Below, one piece after another: positions 48,744-56,952 of a DNA stretch of 64,000 nucleotides. This stretch comes from Arthrobacter sp. Bi26. Its GTDB lineage: Bacteria; Actinomycetota; Actinomycetes; Actinomycetales; Micrococcaceae. The notes beneath the pieces were generated by a model. That model had not been told where the DNA came from and did not search any database. It saw only the letters and a list, made by a program, of their open reading frames with translations. The stretch is from assembly GCF_918697925.1 (NCBI RefSeq), contig NZ_CAKKMF010000011.1, positions 1 through 64,000 of the forward strand. Reading direction: 5' to 3'. A program made the translations under genes and the position numbers. How positions within the stretch are numbered: position 1 is the first letter of the stretch; every line of letters starts with the position of its first letter.

Positions 48744-48782
48744 AACCCCGTATCCCTGCTGAATCAGCGGAGATACGGGGTT
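48744..48782 (-). terminator. tRNA-Thr(CGT) terminator
   Basis: AACCCCGTATCCCTGCTGA pairs with TCAGCGGAGATACGGGGTT; on the minus strand it is followed by a T6 run. It lies 7 bp beyond the tRNA 3' end. Confidence 0.88.
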
Positions 48783-48789
48783 CTTCCCG

Positions 48790-48862
48790 AGCTTCCTGCC
48801 AGAATCGAACTGGCGACCTTCTCATTACGAGTGAGACGCTCTACCAACTGAGCTAAGGAAGC
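48790..48862 (-). tRNA. tRNA-Thr(CGT)
   Basis: 73 nt on the minus strand. The acceptor GCTTCCT pairs with AGGAAGC. The D arm is GCTCAGTTGGTAGAGC. The anticodon arm TCTCA-CTCGTAA-TGAGA gives anticodon CGT. The T arm is CCAGTTCGATTCTGG. Its 3' part is duplicated at 47766-47800. Confidence 0.97.
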
Positions 48863-48976
48863 AACCACATGAATGCCCGGCGAACCGGGCGGATCATGCA
48901 AGAGACAACTGTAATAGAGTCCCGGCGTCCGGGTCAAAATGAGCGGCAGAAGCCGCCTTGCGGCCCCATCGCGGTC

Positions 48977-50560
48977 CTAGCAGACAGTGTTGTCCGCCGG
49001 GGCTTTGCCGTCCACCAGGTAGTCGTCGACGGCGTTGCCGATGCAGCTGTTGGAGCGGCCGTAGGCCGTGTGGCCCTCGCCCTTCCATGTCAGCAGCGAG
49101 GCGTTGCCGAGCTGCTTGCGCAGGGCGCTGGCCCATTCCACGGGGGTAGCCGGATCGCCTGTGGTCCCAACGATAACAATCGGGGCCGAGCCCTTGTACT
49201 CAGCCGCGGCAGGGGTCCGGGCGTTCTTGTACGGCCAGTCCTTGCAGTTGCTTCCGCCGTAGGCGAAGTAGTAGCCCAGCGTTGGCGACAGCTGGCGCAG
49301 CTTCTGGTCCTCGGCCCGCATGGAAGCGGTGTCGGACACCATCGGGTAGTCCAGGCAGTTGATGGCGTTGAAGGCGAAGGTGCTGTTCGACGTGTAGGTG
49401 CCGCTGGGGTCCCTGTCGGCGCCGAAGTCGGCCAGCTGGAGCATGCCCGTGCCGTCGCCGGCCAGGGCGGTTGCGAGCGCCCGTGTGAGGATCGGCCAGT
49501 TGTCATTGTTGTAGAGCGGGATGATGAGGCCGCTGACAAACGTCGAACCCGAGACCTTCCGGCCGTCCTTCGCCGGCAGCGGGTTCGCCTCCGCCGCGGT
49601 GATGGCGTTGTGGATCTGCTGGACGCCTTCCTCGGTGCTTCCCGTGAGCGGGCAACCGCTGCTCTGCTGGCATTTTGCGACGTAGGCGTGGAGGGCCTTC
49701 TCGAAGGCCACGGCCTGCCCGCTGGTCAGTTCCTCGTAGCTCAGGGACGGGTCAATGGCGCCGTCCAGGACCAACCGGCCCACGTTGTCCGGAAACAGCG
49801 ACGCATAGGTGGAGCCCAGGAGGGTCCCATAGGAGTAGCCGAGGTAGTTCAGCTTCGCGTCGTTGGCCACCCCGCGGAGGATGTCGAGGTCCTTCGCGGC
49901 GCTGATCGTGTCGATGTGGGCCAGGACCGGGCCGGTCTTCTCCACGCACTTGGCCGCGATGGCCTTGTTGTCGGCGAGGGCCGCGTCCAGTCCGGCGTCG
50001 GTGTCCAGAGCGTAGATCTTGGCGCGGGACGCGTCGCGTTCCTTGTCTGTCAGGCACGTGACCGGGGCGGAGCGCTTCACGCCGCGGGGGTCGAAGCCCA
50101 CGATGTCATAGGCGGAGCGGACCTTGTCCGAGATGTTGGTGTTGGCCGCGTCCCGGACGAAGTCGTAGCCCGAGCCGCCCGGGCCACCCGGATTGACCAG
50201 CAGGGTGCCCTTCTTGTCGCCATTCGTGGCTAGCTTGATGGCGGCAAGCTCGATGCGGTCGCCGTCGGGCTTGCTGTAGTCCAGCGGAACCTTGACCTTG
50301 GCGCACTGGAAGCTGCCCTCACACGGCTTCCAGTCGACCTGCTGGGAGTAGTAGCTGCGCAGGTCCTCGGGCGCCGCCGCCACGATTGATGGGTCCGCCT
50401 GCCCCGGTGTCCCCGATTTGGCGGCACTCGGCCCGCCGTCGCCCCCGCCGCCGAAAAGAGTGCACGAGGCCAGTGAGAGGGCCAGGGCCGCGGCACCGAC
50501 GGCCCGCATGCCGATCGCCAGGGATCGGGATCTTGCGGACTGGGGTCGAGCAGGCTTCAT
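48977..50560 (-). CDS. Secreted TAP-like alpha/beta-hydrolase lipoprotein (tripeptidyl aminopeptidase family)
   Basis: 527 residues. The lipoprotein signal peptide has a basic N-region (MKPARPQSARSRSLAIGMRA) and lipobox LASC near residue 33, followed by a Gly/Ser spacer. The hydrolase domain has the oxyanion segment LLVNPGGPGGSG, the nucleophile elbow YLGYSYGTLLG and a late GTTGDPATPVEWA region with the catalytic His in GEGHTAYG. This is the SlpD/TAP-like family that releases short peptides outside the cell. ATG 50560 follows AAGGAGAACCGC. It is downstream of, and may be weakly linked to, holB (59-bp gap). Confidence 0.93.
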   Translation of the reverse strand: MKPARPQSARSRSLAIGMRAVGAAALALSLASCTLFGGGGDGGPSAAKSGTPGQADPSIVAAAPEDLRSYYSQQVDWKPCEGSFQCAKVKVPLDYSKPDGDRIELAAIKLATNGDKKGTLLVNPGGPGGSGYDFVRDAANTNISDKVRSAYDIVGFDPRGVKRSAPVTCLTDKERDASRAKIYALDTDAGLDAALADNKAIAAKCVEKTGPVLAHIDTISAAKDLDILRGVANDAKLNYLGYSYGTLLGSTYASLFPDNVGRLVLDGAIDPSLSYEELTSGQAVAFEKALHAYVAKCQQSSGCPLTGSTEEGVQQIHNAITAAEANPLPAKDGRKVSGSTFVSGLIIPLYNNDNWPILTRALATALAGDGTGMLQLADFGADRDPSGTYTSNSTFAFNAINCLDYPMVSDTASMRAEDQKLRQLSPTLGYYFAYGGSNCKDWPYKNARTPAAAEYKGSAPIVIVGTTGDPATPVEWASALRKQLGNASLLTWKGEGHTAYGRSNSCIGNAVDDYLVDGKAPADNTVC

Positions 50561-50619
50561 GCGGTTCTCCTTGGAGGATAGGAACGGAGCGAAGATGTTC
50601 GTTGGAGCGGCCGGGACCG

Positions 50620-51762
50620 TCAAATAAGGCTGGACGCCATGGACTCGATCGTCAGCAGCGGAGCCACGTTGGTGGTGGTGATCCGCGTGCGGGCCTTGTT
50701 GACGGCGTCCATGCGGGCAAGGGTCACTTCGGCGGTGGAGCGGGAGGCGAAGTCTTCGAGTTCGCTTCTGAGTTCAACGTTGACGAGCTCCACGGCGTTC
50801 CCCATCTGGATGATCAGGACATCCCGGTAAAAGGACAGCAAATCCGTCAGGGTGCGGTCAAGGGAATCGGTGATGGAGCGCTTGGCCCGGCGCTTCTGGT
50901 CGTCCTCGAGCTGCTTGACCTGGCTCCGCATGGCCGGCGGCAACGTGCCGCTCTCGGGCGCCCCGAGGGTGGCCAGCAACGCGGTCTTCTCGGCGGCGTC
51001 GCGCTCGTCATTGGAGCTGTTGGCTTCCTCGGTGGCGATCTTGACCAGCTTTTCGGCCATCATGACCGCCGCGGTGACGCCGCGAAGGGACAGCGGAAAC
51101 CGCACCGTCTCAAGGCGGCGCTCCCGGGCCTCCGGGTCCCGGGCCAGGCGGCGGGCGATCCCCACGTGGCTTTGCGCGGCGCGGGCCGCGCGCTCGGCAA
51201 CCGCCGGGTCCACGCCGTCGCGCTTAACCAGCAGGGCCGCGACGGCGGCGGCCGGTGGAAGCCGCAGCGCCACCGGCCGGCAGCGGGAGCGGATCGTCAC
51301 GAGGACATCGGCGGGGGAGGGCGCGCAGAGCATCCAGACGGTGCGGGGAGTGGGTTCCTCGATGGCCTTGAGCAGCACGTTGGTGGTCCGCTCGGCCATC
51401 CGGTCCGCATCCTCCACCACGATGATCCGCCACCGGGCCGACGAGGGCCGGTTCCCGGCGGTGGACACGAGTTCGCGTGCCTCATCGATGGTGATAGTGA
51501 CCTTCTCCGTGCGCACGAACGCGACGTCGGAATGGGTCTCGCCGAGGATGGTCAGGCACGCCGGGCATTCGCCGCAGCCGCGCAGGCTGACGTCCTCCTG
51601 GTCACAGTTCAGGGCCGCAGCGAAGGCCTTCGCGGCGTTGGAACGGCCGGAGCCGGGCGGGCCGGTGAAAAGCCACGCGTGCGTCAGCCCCTCACCCTGG
51701 GCCGCCTGGCGCAGCTGGGCCACGACGGCGTCCTGGCCCTGGAGATCGTCCCAGACGGTCAT
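50620..51762 (-). CDS. holB: DNA polymerase III subunit delta'
   Basis: 380 residues. The AAA+ clamp-loader fold has a P-loop-like TGPPGSGRSNAAKAFA, zinc-binding cysteines (CDQEDVSLRGCGECPACL), a Walker-B-like VVEDADRM and the sensor/arginine-finger motif IRSRCR. The C-terminal helical collar follows. Delta' completes the DnaX-delta-delta' clamp loader. The start ATG overlaps the tmk stop as ATGA, making a tmk-holB pair, the usual actinobacterial order. Compared with E. coli delta', the P loop has the conserved SRC motif region and lacks the canonical Lys (GSGRS), as expected for this subunit. Confidence 0.95.
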   Translation of the reverse strand: MTVWDDLQGQDAVVAQLRQAAQGEGLTHAWLFTGPPGSGRSNAAKAFAAALNCDQEDVSLRGCGECPACLTILGETHSDVAFVRTEKVTITIDEARELVSTAGNRPSSARWRIIVVEDADRMAERTTNVLLKAIEEPTPRTVWMLCAPSPADVLVTIRSRCRPVALRLPPAAAVAALLVKRDGVDPAVAERAARAAQSHVGIARRLARDPEARERRLETVRFPLSLRGVTAAVMMAEKLVKIATEEANSSNDERDAAEKTALLATLGAPESGTLPPAMRSQVKQLEDDQKRRAKRSITDSLDRTLTDLLSFYRDVLIIQMGNAVELVNVELRSELEDFASRSTAEVTLARMDAVNKARTRITTTNVAPLLTIESMASSLI

Positions 51763-52439
51763 GCCATGCTGCTTTGGGTGACGGCCAGCAAGGTTTCGAC
51801 GCGCTCGAAGATCCGGGCCGCGAGTTCGGCGACGGGCAGGCGGGCGGGCAGCACCAGATAGGCTTCGGGCCTTGCCGCTGCCAGGTCCAGAAAGGCCGCC
51901 CGGATCTTGGCGTGGAATTCGTCGGCCTCGGACTCGAGGCGGTCTTCGGGGGCTTCGCCGGCTGTGCGCCGTTGCCGGCCAACGGCGGGCTCGACGTCGA
52001 GAAGTACCGTCAGGTCCGGCTCCAGGTCCGATGTCGCCCAGGCATTGATGTCCCGGACCGCCTCCGTCCCGAGGCCGCGGCCGGCGCCCTGGTACGCGAC
52101 CGAAGAGTCGATGTACCGGTCCGTGAGGACGATCTCGCCGCGTTCCAGGGCGGGCCGGATGACCTGGCTCGCGTGCGCGGCACGGGACGCCGCGAAAATA
52201 AGGGCCTCGGTATGGGCGTCGATGTGGCCGTGGCCGTGATCCAGCACGAGGGAACGCAGCTTCTCGCCGATCGCGGTGCCGCCCGGTTCCCGGGTCCGCA
52301 GCACTGTGAAGCCCCCTGATTCCAGCGTTTTGGCGAGTTCGGCCGCCTGCGTGGACTTGCCGGCGCCGTCTCCGCCCTCGAAGGCAATAAACAGTCCGGG
52401 CAACGGTCGGCGGGCCGCTCCGGGGCTCTGGGTAGTCAC
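51759..52439 (-). CDS. tmk: Thymidylate kinase
   Basis: 226 residues. The P loop is FIAFEGGDGAGKSTQ, the DRY motif and LID region are LTDRYIDSSVAYQGAGRGLG, and TREPGGTAIGEKLRSL follows the P loop. The enzyme phosphorylates dTMP to dTDP. The start is GTG 52439 and the protein begins TTQSPGAARRPLPGLFIAFE. It overlaps holB by 4 nt. It is divergent from the trans-sulfuration gene across 87 bp. Confidence 0.96.
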   Translation of the reverse strand: MTTQSPGAARRPLPGLFIAFEGGDGAGKSTQAAELAKTLESGGFTVLRTREPGGTAIGEKLRSLVLDHGHGHIDAHTEALIFAASRAAHASQVIRPALERGEIVLTDRYIDSSVAYQGAGRGLGTEAVRDINAWATSDLEPDLTVLLDVEPAVGRQRRTAGEAPEDRLESEADEFHAKIRAAFLDLAAARPEAYLVLPARLPVAELAARIFERVETLLAVTQSSMA

Positions 52440-52526
52440 CGTTCAAGAGTACCGACAATCACCGACACTTCAGTGCCCGGCGTAACGCCTTGGGTACCCT
52501 GCGGGGCGCCCACGTACCCTGTCTCC

Positions 52527-53723
52527 ATGAGTCTTTCTGAACAACAGGCCGCCGCGCTTTCGCCGGATTCCTTGGTTGTGGCGGCAGGGCGCCCGCCGCG
52601 CACCCGCGACGAACCCGTCAACCCGCCGCTTGTGCTGTCCTCGACCTACTTCGGCACCGGACCGCTGGGGGGCGGCGATCGCGGCTACGGCCGGTATTCC
52701 AATCCCACGTGGGACCCCTTCGAAGAGGCGCTGGGCCAGTTGGAAGGTGCGGAGCTGCCGGGGCTGCTCTACGCCTCTGGGCTCGCCGCCGTGAGTTCGG
52801 CACTGTCCCTGGTGCCCGCCCAGGGCGTGCTCGTGATGCCCTCGCACAGCTACGCGGGCTCGGTCACCATGGCCACCGAACTGGCGGCCAAAGGCTTCCT
52901 CGAGTTGCGGACGGTGGACATCGCGGACACCGACGCCGTCGTGGCCGCAATTGCCCCGGCCGGCGGCCGCGCCGCCAGCATGCTGTGGCTGGAGAGTCCC
53001 ACCAACCCCATGCTCGGCGTCGCGGACATGCGGACCCTGACCGCCGCGGCGCATGAGGCCGGTGCGATCGTCGTCACGGACAACACCTTTTCCACGCCCT
53101 TGGTGCAGCAGCCCCTGAGCCTGGGCTCCGACGTCGTGCTGCATTCGGTGACCAAATACCTCTCCGGCCATTCCGACGTCGTGCTCGGTGCGCTGGTGAC
53201 CTCCGACGCCGGTCTCCGCGCCGCCCTGCTGCACCACCGCACCATTCACGGCGGGATCGCCGGACCGTTCGAGGCGTGGCTGGCGCTGCGCGGGCTCCGC
53301 ACCCTGGCGCTGCGGATCGAGCGTTCGCAGGCGTCGGCCCAGGTCCTAGCCGAACGGCTCCACGGTCATCCGCGGATTGCCGGCATCCGGTTCCCCGGAC
53401 TGGCCTCGGACCCCGGCCACGTGCGGGCTAAGGAGCAGATGAAGGGGTTCGGGTCCATCCTGTGCATTGAGGTTGCCCCCGTAGTTGGGCGGGACGGTGG
53501 CATCAGCGGCGCCGAGGCCGCGGACCGGATGATCCGCGCCCTGCACCTCTGGCTCCCCGCCACGTCCCTGGGTGGGGTGGAATCCCTGATCGAACGCCGG
53601 CGCCGGCACACGGCCGAGCCGGAGAGCGTACCGGACAACCTGGTCCGGATGAGCGTGGGCATTGAGAACGTGGAAGACCTTTGGGCCGATTTGGAGCAGG
53701 CGTTGGGCACTCTGGACGGCTAG
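52527..53723 (+). CDS. Cys/Met metabolism PLP-dependent enzyme (cystathionine gamma-synthase/lyase type)
   Basis: 398 residues, fold-type I PLP enzyme. GYGRYSNPTWDPFEEALGQL near residue 55, the cofactor-binding aspartate in VVTDNTFSTPL and the Schiff-base lysine in LHSVTKYLSGHSD near residue 210 mark the MetB/MetC/gamma-lyase family, and LHLWLPATSLGGVESLIERR is the late signature. Whether it is a synthase, beta-lyase or gamma-lyase cannot be read reliably from sequence. ATG 52527 is preferred to the upstream in-frame GTGs. The next gene follows 9 bp later. Confidence 0.92.
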   Translation: MSLSEQQAAALSPDSLVVAAGRPPRTRDEPVNPPLVLSSTYFGTGPLGGGDRGYGRYSNPTWDPFEEALGQLEGAELPGLLYASGLAAVSSALSLVPAQGVLVMPSHSYAGSVTMATELAAKGFLELRTVDIADTDAVVAAIAPAGGRAASMLWLESPTNPMLGVADMRTLTAAAHEAGAIVVTDNTFSTPLVQQPLSLGSDVVLHSVTKYLSGHSDVVLGALVTSDAGLRAALLHHRTIHGGIAGPFEAWLALRGLRTLALRIERSQASAQVLAERLHGHPRIAGIRFPGLASDPGHVRAKEQMKGFGSILCIEVAPVVGRDGGISGAEAADRMIRALHLWLPATSLGGVESLIERRRRHTAEPESVPDNLVRMSVGIENVEDLWADLEQALGTLDG

Positions 53724-53732
53724 GCTGGGGGA

Positions 53733-54092
53733 GTGGACGGACGCATGCTGATTTACTTTGTCGAATCCGGGGTTTACCTGGTCCTTGCCGTAGTGGCCTT
53801 TGCCTTGGAGGCGTGGGCGTTTTTCGATTGCCTCCGGCACAAGGCCAATGCGTTCGAGGCCGTATCGAAGCGGACCAAGACCTTCTGGCTGGCCCTGACC
53901 GGCGGCGCGTTCGCCGTGGGCCTGTTCTCCCTGCTCTCGCAGCTGGGCAGCGGTGGCGGCGCCAGTTCGCTTGGCATTTTCGGCCTTGCGGCGGTGACGG
54001 CCGCGTCCGTGTACCTCGCCGATGTCCGCCCCGCGGTCAAGGACGCCGGCCGCGGCCGCGGCAGCAACATGGGCCCCTACGGCCCCTGGTGA
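53733..54092 (+). CDS. DUF2516 family membrane protein
   Basis: 119 residues with three hydrophobic segments: YFVESGVYLVLAVVAFALEA, FWLALTGGAFAVGLFSLL and LGIFGLAAVTAASVYLADVR. The WAFFDCLRHKANAFEAVSKRTKTFW stretch (W, AF, K/T pattern) identifies DUF2516. Function unknown. The start is GTG 53733 (GGGGGA directly upstream) or ATG 53745. It is 9 bp after the PLP enzyme stop, so co-transcribed. Confidence 0.85.
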   Translation: MDGRMLIYFVESGVYLVLAVVAFALEAWAFFDCLRHKANAFEAVSKRTKTFWLALTGGAFAVGLFSLLSQLGSGGGASSLGIFGLAAVTAASVYLADVRPAVKDAGRGRGSNMGPYGPW

Positions 54093-54096
54093 TCCC

Positions 54097-54184
54097 CACC
54101 AGCCCCCTCAGCTCGCAGGCTCGCTGAGGGAACCCTGCCGGCGTGGGCCCAGCACCAGCCCCCTCAGCTCGCAAGCTCGCTGAG
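54097..54184. repeat. 32-bp direct repeat of a hairpin-forming word
   Basis: CACCAGCCCCCTCAGCTCGC continuing into (A/G)GCTCGCTGAG occurs at 54097-54128 and 54153-54184, a 56-bp period with one mismatch. Each copy has CTCAGC…GCTGAG arms. It lies between the convergent DUF2516 and methyltransferase genes and may act as paired terminators. The inner word CTCGCAAGCTCG also occurs at 772-783. Confidence 0.85.
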
Positions 54185-54196
54185 ATCCGGAACCGG

Positions 54197-55045
54197 CTAG
54201 CTTCCCGGGGCCACGGCTTCCCAGCTGACCGTTACTTCGCCCAGCCGCCAGCGGGACGGGCCGTCCTGGATGGGCCAGCCGGCGTCTAGCAGTGCACGGC
54301 ACATTGCTGTGAAGCGCTGCCGGCTGCCGAACGACGCCAGCGGCGCCGCTTCCAGCCAGGCCTTGTCCATTGCCTGCAGGTAGGCGTGGATCTTCTCGCC
54401 GGGCACGTTGCGGTGGATCAGGGCCTTCGGCAGCCTTTCGGCGACGTCTGAGGGCAGCGCGAAAGCACCGAACCGCATGGACACGCTCAGGCTCAGCGGC
54501 CGCTCGACGTCGAGCGCCACCCAGGCCGCTCGGCGCCCGATTTCATCGCACGTGCCGTCGATGAACAGCCCGCCCGGAGCGAGACGGTCCTGCACCAGCT
54601 GCCAGATGCCGGCCACGTCGGCTTCCTCGTACTGCCGCAGCACGTTGAAGGCGCGGACCAACACGGGATTTCCGGTCACCGGCAGCTCGAAGCCGCCCAG
54701 CTGGAACATCAGGCCGGGCCGTTCAAGAGCTTGGGCCTGCCGGACACGCTCCGGTTCGATTTCGATCCCCACCATCTGCATGTCCGCGCGGACCCCCGCG
54801 AGGCGTTCGAAGAGTTCGACGGCGGTGGCCGGCGAGGCGCCGTAGCCGAGGTCGACGGCGAGGGGATGGGCCGCGGCGCGCAGCCGCCACGCCTGCGGCC
54901 CGGTCAGCCAGCGGTCCACCCGGCGCATCCGGTTGGGGTTCGTGGTGCCACGGGTCACGTTGCCCACGGGCCTGCCGCCGCGCGCGCCGCTTCTCGTTCC
55001 GCCCTGGTTCCGGGGGGACAGCACCCGTTCAGCCTTCTGCACCAC
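54197..55045 (-). CDS. Class I SAM-dependent methyltransferase
   Basis: 282 residues. Motif I is AVDLGYGASPATAVELFERL, motif II around MVGIEIEPERVRQAQA, and motif IV/V regions are FNVLRQYEEADVAGIW and LAPGGLFIDGTCDEIGRR. The C-terminal part includes LPKALIHRNVPGEKIHAYL. The substrate is unknown; the basic N-terminal extension (residues 1-45) could bind nucleic acid. It starts with GTG 55045. It is located between DUF2516 (convergent) and gpmA (divergent). Confidence 0.85.
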   Translation of the reverse strand: MVQKAERVLSPRNQGGTRSGARGGRPVGNVTRGTTNPNRMRRVDRWLTGPQAWRLRAAAHPLAVDLGYGASPATAVELFERLAGVRADMQMVGIEIEPERVRQAQALERPGLMFQLGGFELPVTGNPVLVRAFNVLRQYEEADVAGIWQLVQDRLAPGGLFIDGTCDEIGRRAAWVALDVERPLSLSVSMRFGAFALPSDVAERLPKALIHRNVPGEKIHAYLQAMDKAWLEAAPLASFGSRQRFTAMCRALLDAGWPIQDGPSRWRLGEVTVSWEAVAPGS

Positions 55046-55211
55046 CGCCCAAGCCTATCCTCCAACGCGGGGTCACTTGTGGCCATGGTGAGCCGCGGGA
55101 TGGGCGCGAGGTGACCGTGCATTGCGGTGAGGGCGTGGTGAAACCCGGCCGTCAACCGCGCGGCGTGTAACGCACGGCACCGCCGCCGACCGCTCGGCTA
55201 GGATGAAAACC

Positions 55212-55958
55212 ATGACTTACAAGCTGATTCTGCTGCGCCACGGCCACAGCGACTGGAATGCCAAGAACCTCTTCACCGGCTGGGTGGACGTTGACCTCAA
55301 CGACCAGGGCCGTGCCGAGGCCGTGCGCGGCGGCGAGCTGCTCGTGGAGAACAACATCCTCCCCGACATCCTCTACACCTCACGGTTGAAGCGGGCCATC
55401 AACACGGCGAACATGGCACTGGAAAAGGCCGACCGCGGCTGGATCGACGTCAAGCGTGACTGGCGGCTCAACGAGCGCCACTACGGCGCACTGCAGGGCA
55501 AAGACAAGGCCCAGACCCTCGCCGAATTCGGCGAGGAGCAGTTCATGCTGTGGCGCCGGTCCTACGACACCCCGCCGCCGCCCCTGGCCGACGATTCCGA
55601 GTTCTCCCAGGTGGGGGACCCGCGCTACGCGGACCTCGGCGACGCCGTCCCGCGCACCGAATGCCTCAAGGATGTCCTGATCCGGCTCATGCCGTACTGG
55701 GAATCGGACATCAAGGAAGACCTCAGGGCTGGGAAGACCGTCCTGGTCACTGCCCACGGCAACTCGCTCCGCGCCCTCGTCAAGCACCTTGACGGGATCA
55801 GCGACGAGGACATCGCCGCACTGAACATCCCCACCGGCATCCCGCTGGTCTACGAACTGGATGAGGACTTCAAGCCGCTGAACCCGGGCGGCACCTACCT
55901 CGACCCCGAGGCCGCCGCCGAGGCCATCAAGGCAGTTGCCAACCAAGGCAAGAAGTAG
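55212..55958 (+). CDS. gpmA: 2,3-bisphosphoglycerate-dependent phosphoglycerate mutase
   Basis: 248 residues. The phosphohistidine motif is [20 protein letters not shown] at residue ~5. [20 protein letters not shown] and the second histidine in [15 protein letters not shown] complete the dPGM set. The enzyme interconverts 3- and 2-phosphoglycerate in glycolysis and gluconeogenesis. ATG 55212 is chosen because GCTAGGATGAAAACC precedes it; ATG 55203 falls within that site. It ends at a strong hairpin convergent with phoU. Confidence 0.97.
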   Translation: MTYKLILLRHGHSDWNAKNLFTGWVDVDLNDQGRAEAVRGGELLVENNILPDILYTSRLKRAINTANMALEKADRGWIDVKRDWRLNERHYGALQGKDKAQTLAEFGEEQFMLWRRSYDTPPPPLADDSEFSQVGDPRYADLGDAVPRTECLKDVLIRLMPYWESDIKEDLRAGKTVLVTAHGNSLRALVKHLDGISDEDIAALNIPTGIPLVYELDEDFKPLNPGGTYLDPEAAAEAIKAVANQGKK

Positions 55959-56002
55959 GCGGTTCCCGCCCCGAACGGCGCCAAGCGCAAAGGATACAAA
56001 CA

Positions 56003-56039
56003 ACGGCGTCCGGCCACCCCCAAGGTGACCGGACGCCGT
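56003..56039. terminator. Convergent terminator between gpmA and phoU
   Basis: ACGGCGTCCGG pairs with CCGGACGCCGT, with an additional inner CCAC/GGTG pairing in the loop. Confidence 0.82.
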
Positions 56040-56091
56040 CGTTGTGTCAGCGCAGTTGCCCCAGCGCGGTTGTGTCAGCGCGGGGCCGGCG

Positions 56092-56754
56092 TCAGATGTG
56101 TTCGATGCTGTTCGGCTGCCACGCGCCGGTGACGAGGTACGTGACCTTCTGGGCAACCGAGACGCCGTGGTCGGCGAAGCGCTCAAAGTAGCGGCTGGCC
56201 AGGGCAACGTCCACCGTCGTGGCCGGCGACTCCTGCCAGTCGCTGCGCGCGATCGCCTTGAAAACGCTCAGGTGAAGGTCGTTGACCTCGCTGTTGGCCT
56301 TCATGATTTCCCGGGCCACGCCGAGGTCGCGGGTTGCCAGCAGTTCCGTGAGCTTCTGGGCGATCAGCAGGTCCAGTTCCGCGAAGCTCTTGAAAGTCTC
56401 CCGCAGCTGATCCGGAACCACTGACTCCGGGTAGCGCAGACGCGCCAGCTGGGCCAGGTGGCGGGCGAGGTCGCCCATGCGCTCCAGCGAGGCGCTCATC
56501 CGGAGCGAACCAACCAGCATGCGCAGATCGCTCGCCACCGGACCCTGGAGGGCAAGGATGTCGATGGCGCGCTCGTCGAGGCTGTTCTGCAGGAAGTCGA
56601 TGCGGGCATCGGCGGCAATCACGTCCTCGGCGAGGTCGATATCGGCGCCCTCGAAAGCTGTCGTGGCCTTGTCGATGGCCTCTGTGACCAACGCTGAGAT
56701 CTCGACGAGCTGTTCCCTTACCTGGGCGAGCTCCTCCTGAAAAACCTTACGCAC
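56092..56754 (-). CDS. phoU: Phosphate signalling protein PhoU
   Basis: 220 residues with two three-helix PhoU repeats. Segments are MRKVFQEELAQVREQLVEIS, DARIDFLQNSLDERAIDILA and SASLERMGDLARHLAQLARL in repeat 1, and a matching SRYFERFADHGVSVAQKVTY in repeat 2. The E/DxxxD metal-site motifs are intact. PhoU couples the Pst transporter state to the SenX3-type kinase and represses the Pho regulon under phosphate excess. ATG 56754 follows TTTCAGGAGGAGC region bases. It is divergent from senX3-regX3 across 198 bp with PHO-box repeats; no pst genes are in the window. Confidence 0.96.
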   Translation of the reverse strand: MRKVFQEELAQVREQLVEISALVTEAIDKATTAFEGADIDLAEDVIAADARIDFLQNSLDERAIDILALQGPVASDLRMLVGSLRMSASLERMGDLARHLAQLARLRYPESVVPDQLRETFKSFAELDLLIAQKLTELLATRDLGVAREIMKANSEVNDLHLSVFKAIARSDWQESPATTVDVALASRYFERFADHGVSVAQKVTYLVTGAWQPNSIEHI

Positions 56755-56852
56755 GTGTGCGTCCTTTCCTCGGAAATATTGCCTGCAGTCGAAGCGGCGG
56801 GCCTATTTCGGTTCACCTACCGGCGCTCCAACTGTCAACTCTTTCAGTATCC

Positions 56853-56892
56853 GGTGAACTGTTACGCCCCAATAGGTGAACGTTAGCTGAAC
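56853..56892. promoter_or_regulatory. PHO-box repeats between phoU and senX3
   Basis: GGTGAAC at 56853-56859, GGTGAAC at 56875-56881 and GCTGAAC at 56886-56892 are spaced 22 and 11 bp, the 11-bp phasing of actinobacterial PhoP/RegX3 PHO boxes (GTTCACC on the other strand). A further GTTCACC lies at 56811-56817. Autoregulation of phoU and senX3-regX3 by RegX3 is the expected reading. Confidence 0.72.
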
Positions 56893-56952
56893 CGGCGCCC
56901 GAATCGCAGGAGATTTCGGTTTCGGTCGTGTGGCAGAGCATAAGCTGGAGCC

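Larger units (their letters stand above)
47801..48787. mobile_element. Remnant of an element integrated at tRNA-Thr
   Basis: The ~1-kb segment lies between the two copies of the 35-bp tRNA-Thr repeat. It contains a 5'-truncated leucine-rich-repeat gene, a small unknown reading frame and a second terminator. No integrase or transposase is present, so it would be a decayed or satellite element, or a large deletion derivative. Inference from the repeat structure. Confidence 0.5.
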
